Position numbers and translations under genes: made by a program. Under the pieces are notes generated by a model. That model ran no database searches. It saw nothing but the letters and a program-made list of their open reading frames with translations, and was not told the DNA's origin. From contig NZ_FCNZ02000010.1 in assembly GCF_001544495.1 (NCBI RefSeq), positions 124,001 through 188,000 of the forward strand: a stretch of DNA of 64,000 bases, given 5' to 3'. Source of the stretch: Caballeronia telluris (GTDB lineage Bacteria; Pseudomonadota; Gammaproteobacteria; Burkholderiales; Burkholderiaceae). The first letter of the stretch is position 1. Each line of letters opens with the position of its first letter. Positions 35,414-43,443 of this stretch are shown here, piece after piece.

Positions 35414-36046
35414 TCAGCTCGCGCAGCGGATCAGCGCGGCGAGCGTCGCGGCCGTTTCGCGGGGCGCGCTGGCCGCCGCGACGCTCGCGGCCTTCGTGCG
35501 CAGTTCGCGCAGTTGCGCCTGTTCGTCGAGCGCGTGTGCGAGCGCATCGGCGGATGCGCTCACGCGCTGCACGGTTTCCGGGGACGCGGCGTAGCCATTC
35601 GCCGAGCGCGGCAGATCGGCGTCGGAGGCGAACACGTTCGGCAGATGGTGCCGCGCGCCGAGCGACGACAGCACGGGCTTCAACGCATAGTCGAGCGCGA
35701 GCAGATGCGCGAGCGAACCGCCCGTCGCGATCGGCAGCACGATCTTGCCGGCGAGCCCCGTCTGCGGCAGCAGGTCGAGCAGCGTCTTGACGAGGCCGCT
35801 GTAGGACGCTTTGTAAAGCGGCGTCGAGATCACCACCGCCTGCGCGTGCTCGATCAGTTCGAGCGCCTCGCGAATCGACGGATGGGCGAAGTCCGCATGC
35901 ATCAGTGCGGCAGGCGGCAGCGCGCGCGCGTCGATGCGCCTCACGGCGATGCCACGCGAGCGCAACGCGCTTTCGGCAAGCGAGAGCAGATGCGTACTGC
36001 GAGACTGGGCGGCGGGACTTCCCGAAATCGACACGACATAGGACAT
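35414..36046 (-). CDS. ssuE: NADPH-dependent FMN reductase
   Basis: A 210-residue flavodoxin-fold flavin reductase supplying FMNH2 to SsuD. It has [16 protein letters not shown] (the FMN phosphate loop), [24 protein letters not shown], and [21 protein letters not shown], the latter shared with SsuE of Burkholderia and Pseudomonas. It is the first gene of the operon. The gap to ssuD is only 101 bp and holds no ssuA. A perfect palindrome lies about 100 bp upstream. Confidence 0.94.
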   Translation of the reverse strand: MSYVVSISGSPAAQSRSTHLLSLAESALRSRGIAVRRIDARALPPAALMHADFAHPSIREALELIEHAQAVVISTPLYKASYSGLVKTLLDLLPQTGLAGKIVLPIATGGSLAHLLALDYALKPVLSSLGARHHLPNVFASDADLPRSANGYAASPETVQRVSASADALAHALDEQAQLRELRTKAASVAAASAPRETAATLAALIRCAS

Positions 36047-36145
36047 CGCTGCTGTTTCCTTGTGCTCGCGCTCGTGATGTCAGTCGCGCGTTCGCGCGGG
36101 ACGGCCGTTCCGTCCCGCTGGTGAAACAGTCTAGGGATGCCCCCT

Positions 36146-36160
36146 ATCGTTTAGAACGAT
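36146..36160. promoter_or_regulatory. candidate operator upstream of ssuE
   Basis: A perfect dyad ATCGTT-TAG-AACGAT, with 6-bp arms and a 3-bp centre, about 100 bp upstream of the ssuE ATG. The ssu operons of Burkholderia are controlled by LysR-type sulfur regulators (SsuR/CysB) that bind interrupted dyads; whether this is such a site is inference. Confidence 0.4.
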
Positions 36161-36311
36161 TTTTTCGAGCTTAGGTTTTCCGCTTTCGTGATTTGGCTGG
36201 CGCGCGAAGCGCTTCGGCGTCGCATGAGCGGCAAGAGCGGGAAAAGACCGGAAGCGCGCCACTATAATGGCGCTCATCCCAAAAAATACGGCGCAGCCGG
36301 CGGTGCACTCA

Positions 36312-36770
36312 ATGCAAAAAGTCATTTTGCCGTTCGTTTCCGGCTTTCTCGCGGCCCTGTTTTTCCGCGAAGCGACGCTCGCGCTGCTGCACGCGGCCGG
36401 CGTCGTCGATCCGGCCGGGTATTCCACCGCTCCGTTCCTGCCGCTCGGCATCCCCGAATTCATCGCCAACGCGCTGTGGCGTTCCGTGTTCGGCGTGCTG
36501 ATGGCGTGGCTGTTGCGCATCGCGCCCGATCGCAACGCGCCGTGGGTCGGCGCACTCGTCTTCGGCGGCATCGTGGTGACGGCGGCGAGCGTGTTCGTCG
36601 TCGATCCGGCGCGCGGCATCTGGCCGAGCGGCAACCTGCTGCCGCGCCTCGCGATCGGCTTCGTGACCAACGCGATGTGGGGCTGGGGCGCGCTCGTCTT
36701 CATGCGCGCCTTCATGGCGGAAACCGCGGGCGCGCGCCGCGACGAGCGCAGCGGGCGCCGGCCGTCTTAG
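36312..36770 (+). CDS. integral membrane hypothetical protein (152 aa)
   Basis: Starts MQKVILPFVSGFLAALFF. It has about four hydrophobic helices, with motifs GIPEFIANALWRSVFGVLMAWLL and GNLLPRLAIGFVTNAMWGWG. The C terminus is short and basic. No family recognised. It ends 4 bp from the convergent enoyl-CoA hydratase family gene. Confidence 0.7.
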   Translation: MQKVILPFVSGFLAALFFREATLALLHAAGVVDPAGYSTAPFLPLGIPEFIANALWRSVFGVLMAWLLRIAPDRNAPWVGALVFGGIVVTAASVFVVDPARGIWPSGNLLPRLAIGFVTNAMWGWGALVFMRAFMAETAGARRDERSGRRPS

Positions 36771-36774
36771 TCTT

Positions 36775-37890
36775 TTAGTCCTTCAGCAGCTTCAGCGGAT
36801 GGTGGTCGCGCGACCACGGGCTTTCGAGCATCCGCTTCACGTCCTCGGGCGTGACGTCTTCCAGACGCGCGATCTTCCACGCCGGCCGGTTGTCCTTGTC
36901 GACGATGCGCGCCCGGATGCCCTCCACCACGTCGCCGTGCTCGAACACGTTGCGCGTCACGTCGAGGTCGCGGCGCAGCGTGTCGGCCATCGTCGAGAGC
37001 CGCGCGCGGTCGACGAGTTCCAGCGCGATCTCGATCGACAGCGGCGAGCGCTCGCGCAGCACGCCGATCGTCTCGCGCGCCCACTCGGCGGCGGCGCCGC
37101 CATCGGCTTCCTTTTCCAGCGACGCGAGAATCGACTTGCCGTCGCCCGCCGCGAAATGCTTGTCGATCGACGTGCGGACCGCGGCGAGCGGACTCGCGTC
37201 GGGCGTGGGCGCGACCTTGTGCTTCACGCACTCGGCCCCGATGAAACGCACGATGTCGACGCCGTCGTTCAGACGCTCGTGCTTCAGCGCCTCAATCAGG
37301 CCGGGCAGCGCGGCGTCGTCGAGATAGGCGTCGGCGAGACGCGCGTAGAGCGCGTCCGCGGCGCCGATCGTCGCGCCGGTGGCCGCCAGATAGCGCCCGA
37401 TCGCGCCGGGCGCGCGGGCGAGAAACCAGCTCGCGCCGACGTCTGGAAAAAGGCCGATGCGCGTCTCCGGCATCGCCATCTTCGTCGAGCCGGTCACGAT
37501 CCGCAGGCCGCCCGTGTGATGCGCGCCCTGCGAAATGCCGACGCCGCCGCCCATCACGACGCCGTTCGTCACCGCGATATACGGCTTCGAAAACGTGAAA
37601 ACGGTGTGATTGAGGCGATATTCGTCGGTGAAGAATTTGTCGACGGTCGCGCGTTCGCCCGCCGTCGCCGCCTCGTACAGGAAACGGATGTCGCCGCCCG
37701 CGCAGAACGCGCGCGCGTGCGGGCTGTAGACCACCACGGCTCGGATCGCGTGGTCGTGGCGCCAGTCGCCGAGCGCGTTGCGAATGGCGTGCAGCATGCC
37801 GCTCGTGAGCGCGTTCAGCGCCTGCGGCCGATCGAGCGCGATAAAGCCGATGCCGTTGGCGGTTTCGATATGGATGTCGTGGGTTCTCAT
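36775..37890 (-). CDS. 3-hydroxyisobutyryl-CoA hydrolase-like enoyl-CoA hydratase/isomerase
   Basis: A 371-residue crotonase-fold enzyme. It shows ARAFCAGGDIRFLYEAA and KPYIAVTNGVVMGGGVGISQGAH (the oxyanion hole) and MPETRIGLFPDVGASWFLARAPG, with the extended C terminus (VRRR-like helix, ending DHHPLKLLKD) diagnostic of the hydrolase branch (ECH_2). The enzyme releases 3-hydroxyisobutyrate in valine breakdown, though other acyl-CoAs are possible. A TetR regulator lies 51 bp upstream on the same strand. Confidence 0.9.
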   Translation of the reverse strand: MRTHDIHIETANGIGFIALDRPQALNALTSGMLHAIRNALGDWRHDHAIRAVVVYSPHARAFCAGGDIRFLYEAATAGERATVDKFFTDEYRLNHTVFTFSKPYIAVTNGVVMGGGVGISQGAHHTGGLRIVTGSTKMAMPETRIGLFPDVGASWFLARAPGAIGRYLAATGATIGAADALYARLADAYLDDAALPGLIEALKHERLNDGVDIVRFIGAECVKHKVAPTPDASPLAAVRTSIDKHFAAGDGKSILASLEKEADGGAAAEWARETIGVLRERSPLSIEIALELVDRARLSTMADTLRRDLDVTRNVFEHGDVVEGIRARIVDKDNRPAWKIARLEDVTPEDVKRMLESPWSRDHHPLKLLKD

Positions 37891-37941
37891 CGGTGCAAAA
37901 AGGTTCGGTTCGCTGGGTGTCGATTCGTTTCCACGCGAGGT

Positions 37942-38607
37942 TCATGCCCGCCCGGGGTCGCGGCCGAACCACGCGTCGAGCGAAAGCTCGGCGAGCGCTT
38001 CAGCCGACGAGCGCGGCAGCGCGAGTTGCGCGGAATGCGTTGAAGAAACGGGATGCGACGCGTGCGAAACACGCGACGACCGCGCGGAATTCACGATGGC
38101 AAGCGCGACGATGCCGTGCAGGTTCGCCCACAGCGCCTCCGCGCATGCGGCGGCGGGCGCTCCGGCCGACAGGCGACCGGCCGCGCGCAATTCGACGAAT
38201 GCGTCGGTCACGAGCGACAGGGTTTTCGCGGCATCGGCGGTGGCGGCGCTCGCGTCGACGCCCGACGCTTCCATGAACATCAGGCGATAGGTTTCGCAAT
38301 GGCCGAGCCCGAATTCGACGTACGCGCGCCCCATGGCCTTCAGCCGCTCGGCGGCATCGACGATGCTCGCGTGCGGCGCGAAGGCCGTCAGCAGTTGCGC
38401 GTACCCCTCGCTGCGCAACGCGCGGGCGATCTCGGCACGGCTTTTGAAATGCAGGTACAGGGCGGCGGGCGAATAGTCGATCGCCTCCGCGATCTTGCGC
38501 ATGGACAGCGCGGCGAAGCCCTCCCGGCCGACGATTTCCCGCGACGCACTCAAGATGCGCTCCCGCACCGCCTGCCGCTGTTCGGTCCGTCGTTCCTGGA
38601 TTCCCAT
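37942..38607 (-). CDS. TetR/AcrR family transcriptional regulator
   Basis: A 221-residue repressor-type regulator. The N-terminal helix-turn-helix (ILSASREIVGREGFAALSMR, IAEAIDYSPAALYLHFKSRA) is clear; the C-terminal ligand-binding part contains RLKAMGRAYVEFGLGHCETY and the YRLMF motif of the TetR_C_33/WHG class. It lies just upstream of the acyl-CoA hydrolase gene on the same strand and probably controls it. The C-terminal Ser/Arg/Ala-rich section is variable. Confidence 0.9.
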   Translation of the reverse strand: MGIQERRTEQRQAVRERILSASREIVGREGFAALSMRKIAEAIDYSPAALYLHFKSRAEIARALRSEGYAQLLTAFAPHASIVDAAERLKAMGRAYVEFGLGHCETYRLMFMEASGVDASAATADAAKTLSLVTDAFVELRAAGRLSAGAPAAACAEALWANLHGIVALAIVNSARSSRVSHASHPVSSTHSAQLALPRSSAEALAELSLDAWFGRDPGRA

Positions 38608-38664
38608 GCGGGCACTCTCGGAAAATGAGCCCGGACTGACGGTCGTTCAGCCCGGCCGGGCGCT

Positions 38665-38847
38665 TCAGACTATTATTTTGCGCTTATTGTCGGATCGCGG
38701 CGCGGCACGCTCGAACGGTTCTTCCTGCTCGCTCGTAATGGCCGACGCGATCACGATGCACGCGGCCAGAAACAGCACGCCGGCGGCGGCCCAGATCAGC
38801 CAGAACGCATTGAATTCGACGAGCGAACTCGCCAAGGTATGCAACAT
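38665..38847 (-). CDS. small membrane protein (60 aa)
   Basis: One hydrophobic helix (FWLIWAAAGVLFLAACIVIA) with a charged, basic C-terminal tail ending in Lys-rich RKIIV. The ribosome site is only GGGGGTG. No family recognised. It is 57 bp upstream-facing from the TetR gene on the same strand. Plausible but not strongly supported. Confidence 0.45.
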   Translation of the reverse strand: MLHTLASSLVEFNAFWLIWAAAGVLFLAACIVIASAITSEQEEPFERAAPRSDNKRKIIV

Positions 38848-39153
38848 GACACCCCCGAACGACTTTTATAGTTGTGCTGCTGCCGCGAAACGCGTCTCGC
38901 AGAGCAAGCTGCGTGCCGCACCAGTCGCGATGCGCGGCGCACGATAACTGGAATGGTAATCGCAAATCGGGGCGCGCGTGAGGTCGCTCACGGCTTTTGC
39001 CGTGCGTTTATGGGCGTCTGGGTGCGCTGCGGAGCGGATGCGCGCTTCGGGGTCGCCGCACTGCGCGTCGACGGCATGATCGCGCGCGGCGGGCAGGCCT
39101 TACAAGGGCGTGTAATTGCGTCCCGGCGTGCGGGACAAACGAAGGCGACGCGC
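38848..39153. other. intergenic region
   Basis: A 306 bp gap between two minus-strand genes. Some short open frames exist but none has a good ribosome site or recognisable product. No RNA or operator seen. Confidence 0.35.
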
Positions 39154-39438
39154 TCAGGCGATGACTTTTCCCGGCGGAAAATGTCCGCTCTTAAGTAGAA
39201 CCGGCGAGCCGTTGCTCACCCGCAGATGTTCACGCGCCACGGCTTCGATGCGTGGACGCCCGGCGTCGAATGCGTTGATCCAGCCGCTGCTGTCGAAGCT
39301 CTGCGCGTCGAAATGATCTTCCAGCGCCTCGACCGAGATCGCACACGGAACCCGCGCGCCATCGACGAGCGCCGCGAAGACGATCGTCAGGTTGGCGCTG
39401 TGATAGTCGGGAGCGTCTGAGGGAAATTCGATAACCAT
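39154..39438 (-). CDS. DUF1488 domain-containing protein
   Basis: A 94-residue protein starting MVIEFPSDAPDYHSANLTIV. The motif VPCAISVEALEDHFDAQ is typical of DUF1488, small acidic proteins of unknown function common in Burkholderia. The ATG has a GAGGCG site and gives normal length; the longer frame to 39567 is unsupported. It lies 159 bp after the two-gene unit at 39598-40220 on the same strand. Confidence 0.72.
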   Translation of the reverse strand: MVIEFPSDAPDYHSANLTIVFAALVDGARVPCAISVEALEDHFDAQSFDSSGWINAFDAGRPRIEAVAREHLRVSNGSPVLLKSGHFPPGKVIA

Positions 39439-39597
39439 GATCGCCTCGTGACTGGACAAGAAAGATCGGAAAGTGGCCGATAGCGGCTCGAATTCCGATG
39501 GATCGGCGGATATGGTACTCGCGAGCGCGATGCGCGGTCCAGAGCGAACAGCGACGGCCCGGCGCATCGCTATGTAACGAGCGACGCAAGGCGTCGG

Positions 39598-39951
39598 TCA
39601 TGCCTCGAACACGGCCCTCGGCACATCGACGATGAAAAGCGACGTCGCCTGAGGGTCCGCGTAGTCGAAGCGCAGGTGCCGGCTCATCTCGCGCACGCGC
39701 TCGCGTGCAAGATCGCACGCTTCGCGGGTGAGTTCGGTGCCGCTCTTCAGCAATTGCGGGTCGAACCGGTAGTGCACGCCCCACGCGACGTTGCCCGGAT
39801 GATTCGCGACACCGCTCGTGCGCCAGCTCACGAAGAGCGAAGGCGCGAGTTCCGGGCCGACCTCGCTCACATCGGCGTTGCTCGGGAACAGATCGAGCAG
39901 GCAACGCGCGATGTCGTGCAACAGCGGATGGCGGACGTTGAGCTGGCGCAT
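39598..39951 (-). CDS. hypothetical protein (117 aa)
   Basis: Starts MRQLNVRHPLLHDIARCLLD; contains VSWRTSGVANHPGNVAWGVH and the acidic middle part and ends FIVDVPRAVFEA. No signal or membrane segment. Its ATG overlaps the stop of the upstream 89-residue gene (TGATG), so the two are translationally coupled. No family recognised. Confidence 0.65.
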   Translation of the reverse strand: MRQLNVRHPLLHDIARCLLDLFPSNADVSEVGPELAPSLFVSWRTSGVANHPGNVAWGVHYRFDPQLLKSGTELTREACDLARERVREMSRHLRFDYADPQATSLFIVDVPRAVFEA

Positions 39952-40220
39952 CAGGTCACGGAGAGGAGTCGATCGATGTAGTCGCGGGCCGCCTGTTCGA
40001 CGTGCGCGAGCGCTTCGTCTTCGGTCGCGAAGCGCTGCTCGCTGCCGAGATCGACGAGTGCCTCGAAGCGATGCGCGTCGTCCGGACCGCGCTGCGCGAC
40101 GCTCACGGCGCCGACGTAGATCGGCGCTTCGGCGGCGTCGTCGGACGGATGCGAATGGGTCAGCCGCGCCGACGCGCTGATGTAATAGCCCCGGTAGGGA
40201 CCGGAAACACGTTCTGCCAT
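39951..40220 (-). CDS. small hypothetical protein (89 aa), YxGY type
   Basis: Starts MAERVSGPYRGYYISASARL with an AAGGAG ribosome site 8 bp upstream. It has a Y-x-G-Y motif early, a beta-rich middle (VSVAQRGPDDAHRFEALVDL) and a C-terminal helix (ATEDEALAHVEQAARDYIDR). The protein at 23230-23517 has the same plan, so they are probably distant paralogues. Unknown function. Confidence 0.65.
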   Translation of the reverse strand: MAERVSGPYRGYYISASARLTHSHPSDDAAEAPIYVGAVSVAQRGPDDAHRFEALVDLGSEQRFATEDEALAHVEQAARDYIDRLLSVT

Positions 40221-40519
40221 GGAGTTCTCCTTGTGCGGTTCGAGGCGCCGGTACGCCGGTCGCCGGCTCGTGGCCGCGACCCGCGGGCGCATGCAGTAAG
40301 GTTCGCGATTCGGAAATTAGTTCGCGTCGATTTCCGCTTTGCGGCAAACCGTGCCGGTTATCGCGCCCGCCTCCTCATCGACCGCCCCGCGCTCTGCCTG
40401 ACGCTCCCGCAAACCGCACGCCCGCGTGACGCCGCGCTAACAACCGCTTACGCGGCACGTAAAGCGCGTGTGGGAAAATACGGCATCCCAGCTTGAAACC
40501 ACTCTTTCACGAGGTAGAA
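40221..40519. other. intergenic region
   Basis: A 299 bp gap between divergent small genes. It should carry two promoters. I see nothing recognisable. Confidence 0.35.
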
Positions 40520-40870
40520 ATGAAGGAATTCGCGCGGCGCATGCGCCGCACTTCGCCGAGATCGCCCGGCCTGCCGCTTGGCGCGGCCCTTGTCGTCGTG
40601 GCCGCGGGTTTGTCGGCGTGCGCGTCGTCGAACAATGCGTCGCTCATCAACCTGCCCGACGGGCAAACCGGTTACGCGGTCAACTGCAGCGGCGCGGATG
40701 CGTCGTCGAGCTGGGGAAGCTGCTATGTGCTCGCGGGCAAGGCCTGCGGCGCGACCGGCTACGACATCGTCTCCAAGGACAACGAGGAAGGCGGCCCGAC
40801 CGGAGGCGGCATCAGCAACGTGATCTCCGCGAACGTCAAGAACCGCTCGATGGTCGTGCGCTGCAAGTGA
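40520..40870 (+). CDS. small lipoprotein, hypothetical (116 aa)
   Basis: A lipoprotein with start MKEFARRMRRTSPRSPGLPL and a signal ending in the lipobox LSAC (Cys about 34). The mature domain has four further Cys residues (NCSGADASSSWGSC, GKACGATGY and VVRC), suggesting disulfides, and a motif VSKDNEEGG. No family recognised, but such small Cys-bearing lipoproteins are common in Burkholderia. The ATG has GAGG upstream. Convergent with the SMR pump. Confidence 0.72.
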   Translation: MKEFARRMRRTSPRSPGLPLGAALVVVAAGLSACASSNNASLINLPDGQTGYAVNCSGADASSSWGSCYVLAGKACGATGYDIVSKDNEEGGPTGGGISNVISANVKNRSMVVRCK

Positions 40871-40871
40871 G

Positions 40872-40896
40872 CGCGGGCGTCAGGAAGGCGCCCGCC
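40872..40896. terminator. possible terminator hairpin between convergent genes
   Basis: Arms GCGGGCG and CGCCCGC around a 9-nt loop, right after the small lipoprotein stop and 15 bp before the SMR pump stop. There is no T run, so it may be a processing or factor-dependent stop. Confidence 0.4.
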
Positions 40897-40907
40897 CGGC
40901 AACGCCG

Positions 40908-41246
40908 TCAGTGGGCGCTGACCTTCGAGAACACATTGAGCACCACGACGCCCGACACGATCAGGCCCATGCCGAGCACGGCGGGCCAGTCGGGGATCTG
41001 CTTGAAGAGGATCGCGGCGACCGCCGTGATCAGCACGATCCCCGCGCCGGACCAGACGGCATAGACGACGCCGACCGGAATCGAGCGCAGCGTGAGCGAC
41101 AACAAATAGAACGAAAAACCGTAGCCCACGACCACGACGATCGACGGGATCAGGCGCGTGAAACCGTCGGAAGCGCGCAACGCGGACGTCGCCACGACCT
41201 CGGCGACGATCGCGAACGCAAGGAGCACATACGCGGACGAACGCAT
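40908..41246 (-). CDS. small multidrug resistance (SMR) efflux protein, EmrE/QacE type
   Basis: A 112-residue protein with four transmembrane helices. The conserved membrane Glu in TM1 ([17 protein letters not shown]) is the proton/drug binding residue of SMR pumps; the [20 protein letters not shown] motif in TM3 is diagnostic. SMR dimers export quaternary ammonium or guanidinium compounds. It lies 5 bp downstream of the UPF0303 gene on the same strand, so they are probably cotranscribed. Substrate class cannot be told by eye. Confidence 0.92.
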   Translation of the reverse strand: MRSSAYVLLAFAIVAEVVATSALRASDGFTRLIPSIVVVVGYGFSFYLLSLTLRSIPVGVVYAVWSGAGIVLITAVAAILFKQIPDWPAVLGMGLIVSGVVVLNVFSKVSAH

Positions 41247-41251
41247 GCGCC

Positions 41252-41767
41252 CTATTCCCTTGATTCCCCCGCTTGCCGCGTGAGCAGAAGCGCGCCGAAG
41301 TCCTGACCGAGCACCGCGCAGAGCGCTTCGACCACCAGTTGGTGATCGTCGCGTTGCGGCATCCCGGAGACCGCCACCGAGCCGATCACGCCCGCGCCCG
41401 CCACCGAGAGCGGAAAGGCGCCGCCATGCGAGGCGAACTCGGCGACGGGAAGACCGTATTTCTCGCCGAGTGTCACGCCCTGCTGCTGGAGTTGCAGTCC
41501 GATCGCGTAGGAGCTGCGCCGGAAATGCTCGACAGTGCGCGACTTGCGCTCGATCCAGGCGCTGTTGTTGGGCGTCGCGCCGTCGAGCGCGGCGAAGAAG
41601 AGCCGCTGGCCGAACGTGCGCACGTCGATCGCGACGGCCGCGCCGCGCGCAAACGCCATCTCGCGCAGTTGCGCGCCGATCTGCCATGCGCGATCGCAGT
41701 CGAACTTCGGAAAGACCAGCGTTTTTTCCTGATGGGCGATGGCGTTGAGGTCGTGGGGGATGTCCAT
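41252..41767 (-). CDS. UPF0303 family haem-degrading-like domain protein
   Basis: A 171-residue protein starting [19 protein letters not shown]. It shows [36 protein letters not shown] and [20 protein letters not shown], signatures of the UPF0303 group within the HbpS/GlcG superfamily. Relatives bind haem or cofactors; the role is not settled. The chosen ATG gives standard length. It heads a two-gene unit with the SMR pump. Confidence 0.85.
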   Translation of the reverse strand: MDIPHDLNAIAHQEKTLVFPKFDCDRAWQIGAQLREMAFARGAAVAIDVRTFGQRLFFAALDGATPNNSAWIERKSRTVEHFRRSSYAIGLQLQQQGVTLGEKYGLPVAEFASHGGAFPLSVAGAGVIGSVAVSGMPQRDDHQLVVEALCAVLGQDFGALLLTRQAGESRE

Positions 41768-42120
41768 GGGGATGCCTTCGTGATCGTGTCGAATGAAGTG
41801 GAACTCGCATGAGCGAATGCGATTTTGACACGCCCGCGTGCAAACGACGCAGCGCGCACCGTCACGGACCTTCATTGCAGCGACATGGCGCGTCGTCATG
41901 AGACGAAATTCAGATCAAAGCGATTCTTTGAGTTTCACCGCGGATTGATCGCAGGTCTCGCTGCGCGATCTAGAGCGTGCGCCTCGGAAAGGGTTCATGT
42001 ATTTCATTGCGCCTGCTGCCAAATAATTCAAATTATATGTTTCGCGCTACGAAACGTAAGCCAGGCAATTACATTCCAGCGCGCGTCGACAGACGCGATC
42101 GGTCGGTCGCGCGCACCGGC
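41768..42120. other. AT-rich intergenic region
   Basis: About 350 bp upstream of the decayed autotransporter, notably AT-rich around 42015-42060. It contains a palindrome GTTTCG-CGCTA-CGAAAC at 42039-42055 and probably the old promoter of the pseudogene. No gene seen. Confidence 0.4.
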
Positions 42121-42627
42121 TATAAATCGGTATGAAAGGAGTCGGTCGGTGCTTTGGTAGCCGTGTCGGAAACAGCGGGCGCCGCGGCAAGAAGGCGTCG
42201 AGCGTCAAGCTCGCACCTGCGCTGTCGTTGGGTGTAGCGCTCGCGGGCGAACGAGCGCGGGCACTTCGCTCGGCAATGTGGCTAACTCGGGCTTATCGGG
42301 TGATCTCGCGGTTGGCGACGGCGCCTACGGCGTTTCAAGTTACTGCCCCAACACCACCACCTATGGCTGAGCGTCGGCAATCGGTTATGGCTCGACGGCT
42401 CAGGGCTGCGCGGACAACTCGATCGCGCTCGGCTCTAATTCGATCGCGGATCGCGGATCGCGGATCGCGCCAATACGGTATCGGTGAGCGCGAAGGGCAG
42501 CGAACACCAGATCGCGAACGTCGCCGCAGGGACGGCAACGACCGATGCCGTCAACGTCGACCAGTTGAAATCGGTAGCGAGTTCGGTGAGCGCGCTCGAC
42601 AGCAGCGCAGTGAAATACGACACCAAC
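42121..42627 (+). pseudogene. trimeric autotransporter adhesin (YadA-like) pseudogene
   Basis: Pieces of one adhesin occur in order but in different frames. Frame 1: ESVGALVAVSETA, the extended signal region (with TGA just before it at about 42133). Frame 0: GKKASSVKLAPALSLGVALA, the signal helix. Frame 2: NVANSGLSGDLAVGDGAYG, a TGA at 42368, then SAIGYGSTAQG and NSIALGSNSIA, YadA-head repeats. Frame 1 again: DRANTVSVSAKGSEHQIAN and TTDAVNVDQLKSVAS, the neck/stalk start. The start codon, most of the passenger and the barrel anchor are missing. Four copies of a heptamer cause the last frame change. Confidence 0.85.
42442..42469 (+). repeat. tandem repeat, 4 x 7 bp (GATCGCG)
   Basis: Four perfect copies inside the adhesin pseudogene. 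With two (or five) copies the head segment NSIA would join the next segment DRANTVSV in one frame; with four they are out of frame. Confidence 0.95.
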
Positions 42628-42654
42628 GCCTATAGACTTTTCTTGAAATCGGGC

Positions 42655-42686
42655 GAGACGCGCATGAATCGACCTCTGCGCGTCTC
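42655..42686. repeat. inverted repeat, 9-bp arms
   Basis: Arms GAGACGCGC and GCGCGTCTC around a 14-nt loop, between the pseudogene and the tRNA-fMet promoter. There is no T run directly after it. It may be a terminator relic. Confidence 0.45.
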
Positions 42687-42704
42687 ATCAAAATCTCGAA
42701 AAGC

Positions 42705-42733
42705 TTGCGGCGGCTATCCTGATGCTCTATAAT
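42705..42733 (+). promoter_or_regulatory. sigma-70 promoter of tRNA-fMet
   Basis: A -35 TTGCGG and a perfect -10 TATAAT (42728-42733) with 17-bp spacing, 15 bp upstream of the mature tRNA 5' end. Confidence 0.85.
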
Positions 42734-42748
42734 CTTTTCTTCGACGGA

Positions 42749-42825
<77 letters not shown>

Positions 42826-42837
42826 AGCATTCAAGGC

Positions 42838-42863
42838 AAAAAGCCCGGCTCGCCGGGCTTTTT
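42838..42863 (+). terminator. rho-independent terminator of tRNA-fMet
   Basis: Arms AAAAAGCCCGG and CCGGGCTTTTT around CTCG, ending in a T run; works in both directions. Confidence 0.93.
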
Positions 42864-42984
42864 GCTTTTCCGGCCTCGCGCGCGTTCGACGCCAATTGCC
42901 GCACCGTCCGCCATGGCGCGGGCGTCGCTTATCGCGCATGGCATAATCGCCTGCTCGTTCCCCATTCGATGCATCCACGCGTTC

Positions 42985-43347
42985 ATGCGTAGCGCCCTGA
43001 TACGGAAGATCGGCGGTATCGTCGGATTGTTCGCGATCCTGATGACGGCGCTCGCCCCTGCCGCATCGCAGATGCTCGAACGCACGCGCATCGAATCGAT
43101 GCTCGCGGCGTTCTGCTCGGTCGAGACAAAGGTATCGAAGCACGGCGACGACACCGCCCTCCCGCACTTGCAGGCGTGCGGCTATTGCAACCTCGCCGCT
43201 CATACGCCCGTCACGCCACCGCCCGCGCACGCGCATCGCGTGCCTGTCCTCGCGGACCCGACGCCCGTCGCACGACTGGATACGCTCGAGCGGCCGCATG
43301 CGGCCCTCATCGCGGCCCAGCCGCGCGCCCCGCCCTCGTTCGCCTGA
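42985..43347 (+). CDS. DUF2946 family protein
   Basis: A 120-residue protein, start MRSALIRKIGGIVGLFAILM, chosen for a signal/anchor (helix then LAPAASQ). The mature part has a CGYCNL motif and a His/Pro stretch (HTPVTPPPAHAHR), fitting the DUF2946 family, which is often encoded beside copper-uptake genes. It heads a three-gene set with copC and a PCuAC chaperone and may bind copper. An earlier in-frame start would add 41 residues without a signal-like start. Confidence 0.75.
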   Translation: MRSALIRKIGGIVGLFAILMTALAPAASQMLERTRIESMLAAFCSVETKVSKHGDDTALPHLQACGYCNLAAHTPVTPPPAHAHRVPVLADPTPVARLDTLERPHAALIAAQPRAPPSFA

Positions 43348-43443
43348 TTCACTCGCCTTGTCGCGACGCACGCATTGCCGCCAACGGCTTCGCGCGTGCG
43401 CGCCGCTCGTCAACACCTTCCCATCCGGCGGGAGTCAATCGAT

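Noticed and set aside
38872..39198. Plus-strand 108-codon frame
   Set aside because: No ribosome site and overlaps the DUF1488 gene; no family.
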